A DNA stretch of 64,000 bases from Clostridiales bacterium (lineage in GTDB: Bacteria > Bacillota > Clostridia > Christensenellales > Borkfalkiaceae): contig SVII01000002.1 of assembly GCA_015069605.1 (NCBI GenBank), positions 62,001 to 126,000 of the forward strand, in the 5' to 3' direction. Below the pieces are notes generated by a model. It did not search any database and was not told the origin of the DNA. It worked only from the letters and a program-made list of their open reading frames with translations. This document shows positions 1 through 8,455 of the stretch, piece after piece (the first letter of the stretch is position 1; each line of letters starts with the position of its first letter). The translations under genes were made by a program, and so were the position numbers.

Positions 1-782
1 AACAACATATTGTTGCCCGTGAAATCGATATACTTCAAGGATTCCAAGCCCACCGTGTATTCCGAAATCATATTGTCGCTGACAATAATGTTCGTCAGGG
101 CATTACAGTTGTTCAATGCATCAATATTTTCCAGGGTGTTGTTTGCAAAGTTTACCTCTTTCAGGTTTTTCATACCAAACAAGTTGACACAGGAAGCAGG
201 TACAGTTTCCGCAGTATACGCTATGGAATGCACACCGCAATCTCTAAGCGCTAACGTTTCCAAACCCGTCAACATAGGAATATCCCCAAAGTTTGTAATC
301 TCACAATCACTCAGCGAAAGTTCCTTGATCGTACGCAATTCCGCCGCCGTATATTTATCGTCAGCACCAATCGTCGAACCGTACAAAATCTTATCACGAA
401 CTTCCGTAGAATTGAACTTCGTCTGATAAGGAATGGTTGCAATCAATTCCTCATTTTCATTGTACACGCTGAGTTTTCCCGAACCAACGCCAATCGCGCG
501 AATCTGATCGTTTCCTTCTTCACGGTGCAACACTTCAACTAGTTCCGCATTTTCTGCGCGCAACGTGTATTTGCCAAGCGTCGTGTACTGTTCGGGCGTT
601 AAATAGTCGGATACTTTCACTTCCAACGTCGAACCTAATGCCAAATCCGTAATACCTTCCGCTCTACGCACTTCGCCGCCGAAATACGCTACGCCCAGCC
701 CCGCTACCGTACCCAGCGCCGCCGTCAACAAAGTGTAAAAGATATACGAGCCTACCCCTCTTACTCCTTTTTTCTTAGCCAT
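1..782 (-). CDS. Membrane-anchored leucine-rich-repeat protein, partial
   Basis: The reading frame starts at the ATG at 782 and runs off the left edge of the window, so the C-terminus is missing. The first 12 residues are basic (MAKKKGVRG) and lead into one hydrophobic segment (about residues 12-32), a signal anchor. A beta-rich stretch of about 100 residues follows. From about residue 150 there are leucine-rich repeats with LxxLxLxxC/N spacing (for example LKEVNFANNTLENIDAL). It is the last visible gene of the eight-gene locus and starts 59 bases after the TIR gene stop. The predicted topology puts the repeats outside the membrane, where they could act as a ligand or stress sensor; that role is inference. 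Internalin- or BspA-type surface LRR proteins are the alternative. Confidence 0.8.
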   Translation of the reverse strand, partial: MAKKKGVRGVGSYIFYTLLTAALGTVAGLGVAYFGGEVRRAEGITDLALGSTLEVKVSDYLTPEQYTTLGKYTLRAENAELVEVLHREEGNDQIRAIGVGSGKLSVYNENEELIATIPYQTKFNSTEVRDKILYGSTIGADDKYTAAELRTIKELSLSDCEITNFGDIPMLTGLETLALRDCGVHSIAYTAETVPASCVNLFGMKNLKEVNFANNTLENIDALNNCNALTNIIVSDNMISEYTVGLESLKYIDFTGNNML

Positions 783-841
783 AAGAACTCCTCTTGTTTT
801 TATCTATATTCTTAATATTTTTTTCGTTGTTGATTCGCGTA

Positions 842-2569
842 TTATTCTTCCTCTTCAAACAGTTCGGAATATACGTCACGGTAATCTTTCGTCGTTTCCA
901 AGATCTCGCGCGCTACGCGTTTGCTCTTCTTTACCCCGATGCCTTGATATACGCACAATCCGTACAAGCACTGCGCGGGATAGAATTTATGAATGATCGT
1001 ACCCAAATCGTCCACCGCTCTCTTTGCTTCGCGCGCATCCTTCCAAATCGTATCGTCGTTTTCGTCTTTATTGAACAACGCCGTATGCGCAAAACACAAC
1101 GCTTTATAATAGATTGCTACGAACGAGTCGTTGTCGTCCAATATATCAAATGCTTTTTCTTGGTCTTTTTTACAGCCTCTGCCATGATACAAACAGAACG
1201 CTCGATGTGCTTGCCCTTCCTTGGAATCCGCGGAAACGAACCATTGATACCCCTTTTCCGTCGAAACCCTCGAATAGATCATACCCAAACGCACTGCCGC
1301 GTTGTTGTTTCTATATCTCGTCCACAGATAACGGTATCTCTCCACCGCTTCTTCTTCGTTGCCTGCCGTTTCCACGCTCTTGGCAAGTTCCCAAAGCTCC
1401 ATTTCTTTGTTGTCGAACAAATCCGTTTTCTTGCCTTTTTTGTTGATTTTTTCCAAATGCGCTTCCACCGTTTGCAACAATTTATTTGCATTCAGCTTCA
1501 ATTTATCCTTTTTCGCACTCTCTACGAACGCATCGAAATAGTTTTCTTGCTCGATACCTTTCGTGCCGTAGATATGGTTCAAGCACGCTCTCGAACAGTC
1601 CTGACCGCCGTACGTTTGCGTTTGGAATACGGGCAGAATGTGCTTTTCGCCGTAGAACCCTTCGTCCATGAATTTGTAGAAGGTTACCCATTCGTTTTGT
1701 ACGTTGGGAGCAAGGACATATTCCGATTTCGTTCCGATAACAATCATAATACGGCTGGTAAGGAGTGCCTCGTAAATCCAGCTGCGCCAGTTGTTATTGA
1801 ATTCCCCCAAACGTTTCAAACCGCTTTGCGTCTTTTTCGTTTCCGGAGCAAAGAACACCTTGTAACGTTTGCTCAGTGCTTTGTACATTTGTTTGCCCAA
1901 CTTATAATCGGGAGTATTTTCATGTCCGCCCGCATCGTCCGTCTTATGACAAATGAAGATGTCAAAGTTATTTAATTTGCCATCCTCTTTATATCCTTGT
2001 AACATTCTTGTGTACGTTGCCGCGGAATAAATCATATCCTCTGCAATTTCTCCAAGAATGCCGTTGTCTTCTTTGCCTAAACCGAAGTTTTCAGCAAAAC
2101 GACTAGCTTTTAATTTTTTCGGAGAGAAAATGTCGATATTACAAGGCGTGAAACAGCCCGTACTGTTTCCGCGCGCGTCGATAATCGGGCCTAATACACG
2201 GAATTCCGCACGGCATTCGATATAATCCATCCACGGCGCAAACATTTCCGCCAAACCGTTTTCATCGTCTTCCAATCTAGTTCTCAAAGAACGCACTCTT
2301 GACAGCACTTCGTCAAATTTACCAAACTGCAACGCCGTATAAATGGACTCGCACTCCTGCTTAATTTCCACTTCTTCGTCCGCAAAAGGATTGTAACAGG
2401 TCTTGCACAGCCAACCGCCGTTTTGTTCCACGAAGTTGCTGCCGCCTTTGTACTGCATCGCGCCGCAAATCGGACATTTCATTTCCTTGCCCGAAGTGCT
2501 CTGTCCCATAAACAGACCGCTTTGATTGCCGCCCCTTTCCGCATCTTTGTTCTTCTTCATTAAAGCCAT
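842..2569 (-). CDS. Zinc-ribbon / TIR domain / SEL1-repeat protein
   Basis: A treble-clef-like zinc ribbon (C32, C35, C55, C58; CPICGA motif) opens the protein. A helical region follows, then a TIR domain at about residues 202-340: FDIFICHKTDD strand A, KVFFAPET strand B, IYEALLTSR helix, MIVIGTKSEY, and NEW with E293 at the position of the catalytic glutamate of TIR NADases. SEL1/TPR-like repeats fill about 425-560 (AHRAFCLYHGRGCKKD, AQCLYGLCVYQGIGVKK). The ATG at 2569 was chosen because GGAGG lies 8 bases upstream; a GTG at 2587 overlaps that site. TIR domains in bacterial defence often degrade or cyclise NAD, so an effector role is plausible but not shown. Its N-terminal ribbon resembles that of the protease at the other end of the locus. 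Confidence 0.85.
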   Translation of the reverse strand: MALMKKNKDAERGGNQSGLFMGQSTSGKEMKCPICGAMQYKGGSNFVEQNGGWLCKTCYNPFADEEVEIKQECESIYTALQFGKFDEVLSRVRSLRTRLEDDENGLAEMFAPWMDYIECRAEFRVLGPIIDARGNSTGCFTPCNIDIFSPKKLKASRFAENFGLGKEDNGILGEIAEDMIYSAATYTRMLQGYKEDGKLNNFDIFICHKTDDAGGHENTPDYKLGKQMYKALSKRYKVFFAPETKKTQSGLKRLGEFNNNWRSWIYEALLTSRIMIVIGTKSEYVLAPNVQNEWVTFYKFMDEGFYGEKHILPVFQTQTYGGQDCSRACLNHIYGTKGIEQENYFDAFVESAKKDKLKLNANKLLQTVEAHLEKINKKGKKTDLFDNKEMELWELAKSVETAGNEEEAVERYRYLWTRYRNNNAAVRLGMIYSRVSTEKGYQWFVSADSKEGQAHRAFCLYHGRGCKKDQEKAFDILDDNDSFVAIYYKALCFAHTALFNKDENDDTIWKDAREAKRAVDDLGTIIHKFYPAQCLYGLCVYQGIGVKKSKRVAREILETTKDYRDVYSELFEEEE

Positions 2570-2620
2570 TCGCTCTCCCTCCTCCACTCGTTTTTAAAGA
2601 TTTTTCTCCTTAAAGACGTC

Positions 2621-4414
2621 TTACTCTTCTTGCGTATCTTGTTCTTCTTTCTCAGGCTCTTCCACGTCCTGCGTTACTTCTATGTCTTCCGCTACTTCCA
2701 CTTCTTCCGTAGCAACGATTTCTGCCGTAGCAGGTTCTTCTTCCGACGTATTCGTTTCGTCCGCGTTCGACGCTTGTACGTCGTATTCCCGAATGTGTTC
2801 GGGTACGGGCAACCCCAAATAACGGTACGCCGACGGCATCGCTACGCGCCCCTTGGGTAACACGTTGATGAAGCCGAGTTTTAATAAATAATTTTCATAC
2901 TGCTGCGAAATGACGTTGACGCTTTCGTTCATGGCTTTGGCGAGATTTTCCTGCCCTGCAGGGCCACCGTTAAACGTTTCAATCAATACCCGAAGCAACG
3001 TTCTATCCCCATTCGTCAAGCCGTATTCGTCAATGCCGTTTTCGTTGAAATACCGTTCAATAACGTCCGCCGTCACCCAAATATCCAACTGTCTAATCTT
3101 TTCAGGGGACGACAGCGCGCCCTTTTCCACAATCCCACGTTCTTCCGCCGTTTTGATCAACGCTTTGTCTGCAATACGCGACACGAAACGATTGACAATA
3201 CGAGGAGTATTTCTCGCGCGTTTAGCAAGCTCTAACGCAAGCTCCTGCGTGATATTCATGCCAAGTTTCGCAAAGGAATTGATTGCGATATTCGCCAAAA
3301 TGTCGTCTGTATATGGCACAAGTCTGCAATCGATCCCGAAACGATCTTTGAAAGGTTTTAATAATTTCCCCGCTTCCGTCGTTGCCCCAACGAGCGTAAA
3401 CCTCGGCAATTCTTTAAACTTATTCTCCGCGCGACGACCCTTGCCTTCCAAATACCGCAAGGAGAAATCTTCCATTGCGGAATACAAAACGCCTTCCGCT
3501 ACCACAGGGGGCAGGTTGTGGATTTCGTCGATAAAAACGATATCTCCTTCCTTTAATTTTAACAGTATCTGCACCACCGTGTCCACCGTCAACGTTCTCG
3601 CGTTGCTGATTTCCACGAACTCCGTCTGCATTTCGTTTGCCAAAATCTTCGCCAGCGTCGTTTTTCCCAACCCTTGCGATCCGTACAGCAATACGTGCGG
3701 CAGAGCCCCACCGCTCAAACGAGTCTTTTTCACTGCGTCGGATAAGATCGCCACCGCTTGCGGCTGTCCGAAATAATCCTGCAACTTTTGCGGACGCATT
3801 GCCGAACCGCCCGATTCATAGCGCGTAGGCGCAGGCTCTTCTTTCGTTTCTTCTTTATGATCCTCTTTCGGCACTTCGGGAAGATCGAGTGCAGGGAAAG
3901 GTTCGGAATGTTCCTCTTCCTTTTCTTCCTGTTCTTCCTCTTGCTTACTCGGTTCTTCTTGCGGTTCTTCCTGTACTTCCTCGATTTTTTCGGGAGTTTC
4001 CCCATCATCAAGGGTAAGTTCAGGCACTTCGTCCTTAGGAGGTTCGTTTTTCATTTTGTCCATATAAGCAGCAAAAGGATCAGGCTTTTTCTCCGTCAGC
4101 GGTTCAAAATCCGTAACGGCAGGCGCGTCCATATACGTAGCGTATTCATCTTTGCTACGGAACACCTGCTTGACACGCGGAGAAAACCCTTCCAAGCGTA
4201 TATCTCTTGCAAGTTGATAAATTTCACTCGCCTTTGCCTCGTAAAACGTGCGACGTTCGTCTGAACGTTCCGCATTATACAATATCTCCAACGCTTTCAA
4301 AGCCTCGAACAAATACTTTCGCGTATTCGCCTTGTCTTCCATTCTCGCCTGATCGCGCGCCTTGGCAAAGTTCATATTGCAATAATTATATAATGTTTGC
4401 GCGGGAGTACCCAT
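2621..4414 (-). CDS. RuvB-like AAA+ ATPase with N-terminal MIT-like domain
   Basis: Residues 8-75 form a predicted three-helix bundle with the AxxA..ED.A...Y..AL.AL spacing of MIT domains (Vps4 type). A very acidic Glu/Lys/Pro linker spans 110-205. The rest is RuvB-like: Walker A GSQGLGKT (245-252), Walker B IVFIDEIHN (292-300), sensor 1 GATTEAG, KDRFGI, and a RuvB-type C-terminal winged helix (GGPAGQENLAKAMNE ... PKGRVAMPSAYRYLG). An acidic tail of about 60 residues ends it. At 597 aa it is far longer than RuvB (about 340 aa), and ruvA and ruvC are not neighbours. It is probably a RuvB paralogue working on another substrate. The AAGGAG site 7 bases before the ATG supports the start. Next to a second MIT-like ATPase and an ESCRT-III-like protein. 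Confidence 0.85.
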   Translation of the reverse strand: MGTPAQTLYNYCNMNFAKARDQARMEDKANTRKYLFEALKALEILYNAERSDERRTFYEAKASEIYQLARDIRLEGFSPRVKQVFRSKDEYATYMDAPAVTDFEPLTEKKPDPFAAYMDKMKNEPPKDEVPELTLDDGETPEKIEEVQEEPQEEPSKQEEEQEEKEEEHSEPFPALDLPEVPKEDHKEETKEEPAPTRYESGGSAMRPQKLQDYFGQPQAVAILSDAVKKTRLSGGALPHVLLYGSQGLGKTTLAKILANEMQTEFVEISNARTLTVDTVVQILLKLKEGDIVFIDEIHNLPPVVAEGVLYSAMEDFSLRYLEGKGRRAENKFKELPRFTLVGATTEAGKLLKPFKDRFGIDCRLVPYTDDILANIAINSFAKLGMNITQELALELAKRARNTPRIVNRFVSRIADKALIKTAEERGIVEKGALSSPEKIRQLDIWVTADVIERYFNENGIDEYGLTNGDRTLLRVLIETFNGGPAGQENLAKAMNESVNVISQQYENYLLKLGFINVLPKGRVAMPSAYRYLGLPVPEHIREYDVQASNADETNTSEEEPATAEIVATEEVEVAEDIEVTQDVEEPEKEEQDTQEE

Positions 4415-4458
4415 TCTTTTGCTCCTTTTTCGTTCTCACAAAACGCTCGTGTTTCGCG

Positions 4459-5622
4459 TTAGCTGATGTACGGCGTGTAATCGGTGGGAACGTCCTCTTC
4501 TTCAAATACCATCAATTCTTCTTTGGAGAACTGAATGTTTGCGCCGCGTTCCGCCAAACGATTGCTTTGATTTTCCTGCATATCCTGCAACAGGTTACGC
4601 ATCTGACGACCGTTACCGAAACAAGCCGTTCTGTTGTCGTAAATATCCCCGATCAACGCAATGACTTTTTCTCTTGCAGACGGCGTTAATTTATACTGAC
4701 CGCTCTTGCATTTCAATTCAAAAATCTTGAACAAAGCGTCTTTGTCATAGTCTTCAAATTCGATAATATTTTTGAAACGGGAATTCAAACCAGGGTTGGC
4801 TTTGAGGAAATCCGTCATTTCCTTTTTATAACCTGCCGCCACGACGATAAACCCTTCGCGCTGATTTTCCATCACGGGCAACAACGTGTTGACCGCTTCC
4901 AAACCGAACGGGTCGTTTCTACCGCGTACCAGCGTGTACGCTTCGTCGATAAACAATACGCCGCCAATCGCTTCTTCGATCACCTTACGGGTTTTCGGAG
5001 CGGTTTGCCCTTCGTATTCTGCAACCAAGTCCGCACGCAACGCTTCGACCATTTGACCTTTTTCCAAGACGCCGATGGCACGGTACATCTGCGCGATCAA
5101 ACGCGCTACCGTCGTTTTACCCGTACCGGGATTGCCCGAAAATACCATATGGTTGGTCGAATCGGACACTTTCATGCCTTGTTGTTTACGCTGCGCTTCC
5201 ATACGCACTTTGTTGATCATCGTGCGAACGCGCTTTTTTACCCCTTCCAAACCAATCATGTCGTCGAGTTCCTGCAACGCTTGTTCCAACGTCACTTCAG
5301 GATCCGCTTCCTTAATAGGTACGGTAGGTTTCTTCTCGTCTTCCTTGTTATCGCCGTTGCCGTTGCCGCTGCCACTGCCGCCGTTTCCGCTCACCTTTTT
5401 CGGCGCGGGTTTCCCTTCGATAAGTTCTTTCAATTTTTCAATCTCATTTTGGTAAAAAGCAACCGTCTGAGGCATAATGTTCGGCGAATACGCGATCATA
5501 GCCGCTACGTTTGCCGCGCGGCGAGCGAGTTCTTTTACTTCCGCCGTATCCCCGCGGCTTTGCGCCTGTTTAATGCCCGCAACAAGCTCGTTATACGTTT
5601 TGCTCAATAACGAATAATTCAT
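4459..5622 (-). CDS. CbbX/SpoVK-type AAA+ ATPase with N-terminal MIT-like domain
   Basis: Residues 4-70 are a helical hairpin or three-helix bundle with MIT-like spacing (NELVAGIKQAQSRGDTAEV ... FYQNEIEKLKELI). A Gly/Ser/Asn linker (77-95) leads to an AAA+ module of the CbbX/SpoVK family: GLEGVKKRV box, Walker A GNPGTGKT (163-170), Walker B VLFIDE (222-227), then GYKKEM, PGLNSRF and FGNGRQMRNLL. Family members remodel protein complexes, such as CbbX on Rubisco. In ESCRT systems the AAA+ partner Vps4 reads ESCRT-III tails through its MIT domain. Here the ESCRT-III-like gene ends only 35 bases upstream of this start. The start has an AGGTGG site 5 bases upstream. Confidence 0.88.
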   Translation of the reverse strand: MNYSLLSKTYNELVAGIKQAQSRGDTAEVKELARRAANVAAMIAYSPNIMPQTVAFYQNEIEKLKELIEGKPAPKKVSGNGGSGSGNGNGDNKEDEKKPTVPIKEADPEVTLEQALQELDDMIGLEGVKKRVRTMINKVRMEAQRKQQGMKVSDSTNHMVFSGNPGTGKTTVARLIAQMYRAIGVLEKGQMVEALRADLVAEYEGQTAPKTRKVIEEAIGGVLFIDEAYTLVRGRNDPFGLEAVNTLLPVMENQREGFIVVAAGYKKEMTDFLKANPGLNSRFKNIIEFEDYDKDALFKIFELKCKSGQYKLTPSAREKVIALIGDIYDNRTACFGNGRQMRNLLQDMQENQSNRLAERGANIQFSKEELMVFEEEDVPTDYTPYIS

Positions 5623-5657
5623 TTGACCACCTACGTTTTCTCAACTTCTACAAACGC

Positions 5658-6215
5658 TTATAATTGTGCGTTCTTTTCCGCATTCACTTTATCCCAAAGA
5701 TCGGTAGAAGCGCCCGAAAGCGAACCCGTCTTGCTCACGTGGCGGGACTGAATGAACATCATTGCCTGCGCTTTTTGTTCAGGCGAAAGGAACGCCTTTG
5801 CAGGGCTGGAACTGCGCATAATTCCCGAAATTTCTTTGCGTGCTTGGCGGGACGTTGCCGTATTCATCGCCAACTGCTTTTGGATTTTCGCCAACTTCTT
5901 CGTGTTGGGCATCTTTACGCCTGCCGACGTGTTGCCTACCGTCGTCAACACTTTTACCATCGTGTTGGAAATATGCGACGTCACCACTTGCAACTTGGTG
6001 TTTACTTTCAAACTCTTCAAAGACGCCAACTGTTCACTGTAAAAGCAGATGCTTTCCATCACTTGATCGACGAGCCCTTGATCCCCCGATTCCAACGCTT
6101 CGCTGCCCAAATCGCCAAGTTCGTTCAACTGCGCTTCCACTTCCCCGATCGCTTCGTTGATCGCGTCCATGCAGCGTTCTTGTTCCATACGAATTTCAAT
6201 TTCACTTTTCGCCAT
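5658..6215 (-). CDS. Small ESCRT-III (Snf7/CHMP)-like protein
   Basis: This 185-residue protein is almost all helical. It has the ESCRT-III core layout: a long first hairpin (residues 5-95, with EALESGDQGLVDQVMESICFY resembling helix 2 of CHMP proteins), then an LKVNTKLQVVTSHISNTM stretch where CHMP1/Did2 has its LRMSARVDAVAARVQTA, a glycine-containing turn, and a shorter amphipathic helix (KKLAKIQKQL). A flexible C-terminal tail (about 140-185) could carry a MIT-interacting motif, but no clear MIM consensus is visible. Bacterial PspA and Vipp1 belong to the same superfamily; this protein is shorter and nearer to Snf7 by pattern. It sits between a coiled-coil gene and two MIT-like AAA+ genes. 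The assignment rests on pattern only. Confidence 0.6.
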   Translation of the reverse strand: MAKSEIEIRMEQERCMDAINEAIGEVEAQLNELGDLGSEALESGDQGLVDQVMESICFYSEQLASLKSLKVNTKLQVVTSHISNTMVKVLTTVGNTSAGVKMPNTKKLAKIQKQLAMNTATSRQARKEISGIMRSSSPAKAFLSPEQKAQAMMFIQSRHVSKTGSLSGASTDLWDKVNAEKNAQL

Positions 6216-6299
6216 TTTTCTTTACCTCGTCCTTTATTTCAGTATCGCGCGCCGCCCTATCAAGCGGCGCGTCCGTCATATTTATTCTTCGCCTATTTC

Positions 6300-7583
6300 T
6301 TATCGATCCAAAGGAGATTTCTTGGAGAAATCTGTCGCTGCGTCGTTATCCGCAACGCCTACGCCCAAGCTGTCAATCTCCGCCTGTGCCGCCGCCTGCG
6401 CTTGTTTTCTTCTAATACGCGCTTCGCGATCCGCCATAATCTTGGGATCTACCGCCGATCTCGTAGGAGCCGCCATATCCATCTTCTTAGGCCCGCCCAC
6501 TTCAATACGCTTAGGCGCTACCTTGTTGATTTCCTTGCTAAATACGTCCAGCAACGCCTGCAAATTGTTGGGATTGCTCAAGCTGACGCCCTTCGCGCTA
6601 AGCTGCTCTTCAATCCATTTCACCGTCTTTTCAGAGCTGTCGCGGCTGAGCAAGTTTTCAATCATCACTTTCAAGCGGGAAAGCCCATCTTTCAAATTGC
6701 TGTAATTTTGAATATCCGAAGATTTCCAATCTCTTTCCGCTTTCAAGGACTCGATGTCGTTTGCAGCCTGTTCGTATTCGGTGTCACGGCTAAGATCATC
6801 CGCAATTTCATCCAAAAATCTGTCTTTTTCCGCAATTTCTTGGTTGAGCGCGTCGATTTCTTCCTGCGCCTTTTCACGCTTGGAAAGCTGTTCTTTTACC
6901 ATAGCATCGATTTCCGCCAACTTCGCGTCCAAAACTTTGCCGCCCGTCGCCGCACCTGCTCCGCTAGGTTTATACGTACCCATATGTACGGAATTTGCAA
7001 GCGAAGAAATCATCTTATACGCTTTCGCTTCATCTCTACCCGAAAGCAACTGGCTGAGCGTCTTTTTGTCCGCTTCCGAAAGCACCGTACCGCGCACTTT
7101 CTTTTCTTCGTACTGCAAGCTGACTTCTTCCAACAACGTATTGAGTGCCGTATTCAAACGTTCGCTGTTGACAAGTTCGGGATTGCCGAATTTGCCACTC
7201 TTCATATCTCTAATCAAACGAATGAGAATTTCTTCATCCTCGTGTTTTACCTGGCCGCCGCCTATGTTTGCGCCAAAAGCAATAATCATTGCTTCCTTGA
7301 CGATACGGTTGACTTCGTTTAAAAATTCACCCGTCGTTTTCAAACCGCGCACTTTCATTTCATACGCTTTGATAATGCTGCCCGTGAAGTTTGCCGAGCT
7401 GTTAGATTTCTTGAAATCGGAAATATTCAAACGATCGAAATCGGAGCTAATTTTTCTCCATTGTTCCAATTCGTTATAAGAAAATTCACTCGAAAGACCG
7501 TCGTTGACTTCCAAGATTACCTTTTCCACTTGTTTCCAATCCGTTTTATTGCCGCCACCGAAAAGTTTATCAAAAATCCCCAT
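6300..7583 (-). CDS. Coiled-coil protein with amphipathic N-terminus
   Basis: The 427-residue protein starts MGIFDKLFGGG, an amphipathic start like those of PspA, Snf7 and YdjI-type proteins that insert into membranes. Residues 15-215 are helical. Residues 228-345 form a long heptad-rich coiled coil (LSKREKAQEEIDALNQEIAEK). The C-terminal 70 residues are Ala/Arg/Lys-rich and probably disordered. No catalytic motif is visible. Its AGGAGG site lies inside the last codons of the SPFH-like gene (gap of 5 bases), so the two are probably translationally coupled. It may be a second filament-forming or scaffold subunit of the ESCRT-like machine, but this is inferred from its N-terminus and neighbours only. 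Confidence 0.7.
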   Translation of the reverse strand: MGIFDKLFGGGNKTDWKQVEKVILEVNDGLSSEFSYNELEQWRKISSDFDRLNISDFKKSNSSANFTGSIIKAYEMKVRGLKTTGEFLNEVNRIVKEAMIIAFGANIGGGQVKHEDEEILIRLIRDMKSGKFGNPELVNSERLNTALNTLLEEVSLQYEEKKVRGTVLSEADKKTLSQLLSGRDEAKAYKMISSLANSVHMGTYKPSGAGAATGGKVLDAKLAEIDAMVKEQLSKREKAQEEIDALNQEIAEKDRFLDEIADDLSRDTEYEQAANDIESLKAERDWKSSDIQNYSNLKDGLSRLKVMIENLLSRDSSEKTVKWIEEQLSAKGVSLSNPNNLQALLDVFSKEINKVAPKRIEVGGPKKMDMAAPTRSAVDPKIMADREARIRRKQAQAAAQAEIDSLGVGVADNDAATDFSKKSPLDR

Positions 7584-7588
7584 AACGA

Positions 7589-8431
7589 TTAGTCCTCCTC
7601 AAGTTCTCTGCGAATGTTGTGCGCGATCTTTGCCGCCTTGTACTGGCTTGCCAAAACGTCTGCATTGCTGACGTGCTGCGCCGCTGCGTTGAAGTTCTTT
7701 TTGATTCTTTCGTACAATTCGCCCATCGGTTCAATCTTGGTTACTTTACAAATGATTTCTACCCAGCCCGATTCTCTATCCGCATCGTACACTTCTCTGC
7801 TCAACTGCAACGCGTAATCGTTAACTTCCCCTCTAATCGATTCCAAAGCCGAAAGCATCACGCCGTTCGCCGTGGAATTTTCAGAAATGCAATCTTCGAT
7901 ATAGCTGAACAAACGAGTCTTAATCGTATCATGGAAATACTGACGAACGTTGAATCCGTTGCTATCCCCCGTATAATCCGCATACAAAGGTTCGCTAGGC
8001 GTCACTTCGTCCATGTGCGCTTTGATAAAGTTCGTGCCGTTCAACACTTTACCAAAACCAAACGTACCAACTACGGTAACGGGCGCCATAAACGACGTCT
8101 TTTCACCGCTCGATTGATTGGTGAATACCAAACGGGTTTCCCCCGTCAATCTACCTCTAAATTCGTTGCCGTCCGTCAAAAGAGATTTGCAATCGCTCAT
8201 CATACCGAACAATCTGTAAGCAACCCCTTTTTTCAGTTCGATTTCACCGCGAACGGGTTCAAAACGTTTTTCGTTCATGTTATACAAATACGCAGCGGTG
8301 TTGGGAGCCGTCGCAACCTTAATTTTTGCGCTTCCCATACCGAACAATCCGCCTTTTTTGTTGGAAATATCGTATTCCCAAAGCAAACACTTATTTTTCC
8401 CCTCGGGGAGTTTAATTTGAATGGTTTCCAT
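7589..8431 (-). CDS. Putative SPFH/band-7-like (YdjI-type) protein
   Basis: The 280-residue protein has a beta-rich first half (residues 1-130). A region then follows with the spacing of SPFH domains: VTVVGTFGFGKVLNGTNFI, then an amphipathic helix block (FHDTIKTRLFSYIED ... LSALESIRGEVNDYALQLSREV) and a closing strand (WVEIICKVTKIEP). SPFH proteins form large membrane-associated scaffolds, and in Bacillus YdjI is encoded with the ESCRT-III superfamily member PspA. That pairing fits the ESCRT-III-like gene two places downstream here. No zinc ribbon is seen at its C-terminus, unlike YdjI. AGGAG lies 8 bases before the ATG. The domain call is tentative; it could be an unrelated beta-sandwich. 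Confidence 0.45.
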   Translation of the reverse strand: METIQIKLPEGKNKCLLWEYDISNKKGGLFGMGSAKIKVATAPNTAAYLYNMNEKRFEPVRGEIELKKGVAYRLFGMMSDCKSLLTDGNEFRGRLTGETRLVFTNQSSGEKTSFMAPVTVVGTFGFGKVLNGTNFIKAHMDEVTPSEPLYADYTGDSNGFNVRQYFHDTIKTRLFSYIEDCISENSTANGVMLSALESIRGEVNDYALQLSREVYDADRESGWVEIICKVTKIEPMGELYERIKKNFNAAAQHVSNADVLASQYKAAKIAHNIRRELEED

Positions 8432-8455
8432 AATATGTACTCCTATGTATCTTTT

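Noticed and set aside
2621..4414. Housekeeping ruvB
   Set aside because: Added MIT-like domain, acidic linker, no ruvA or ruvC nearby, operon context differs.
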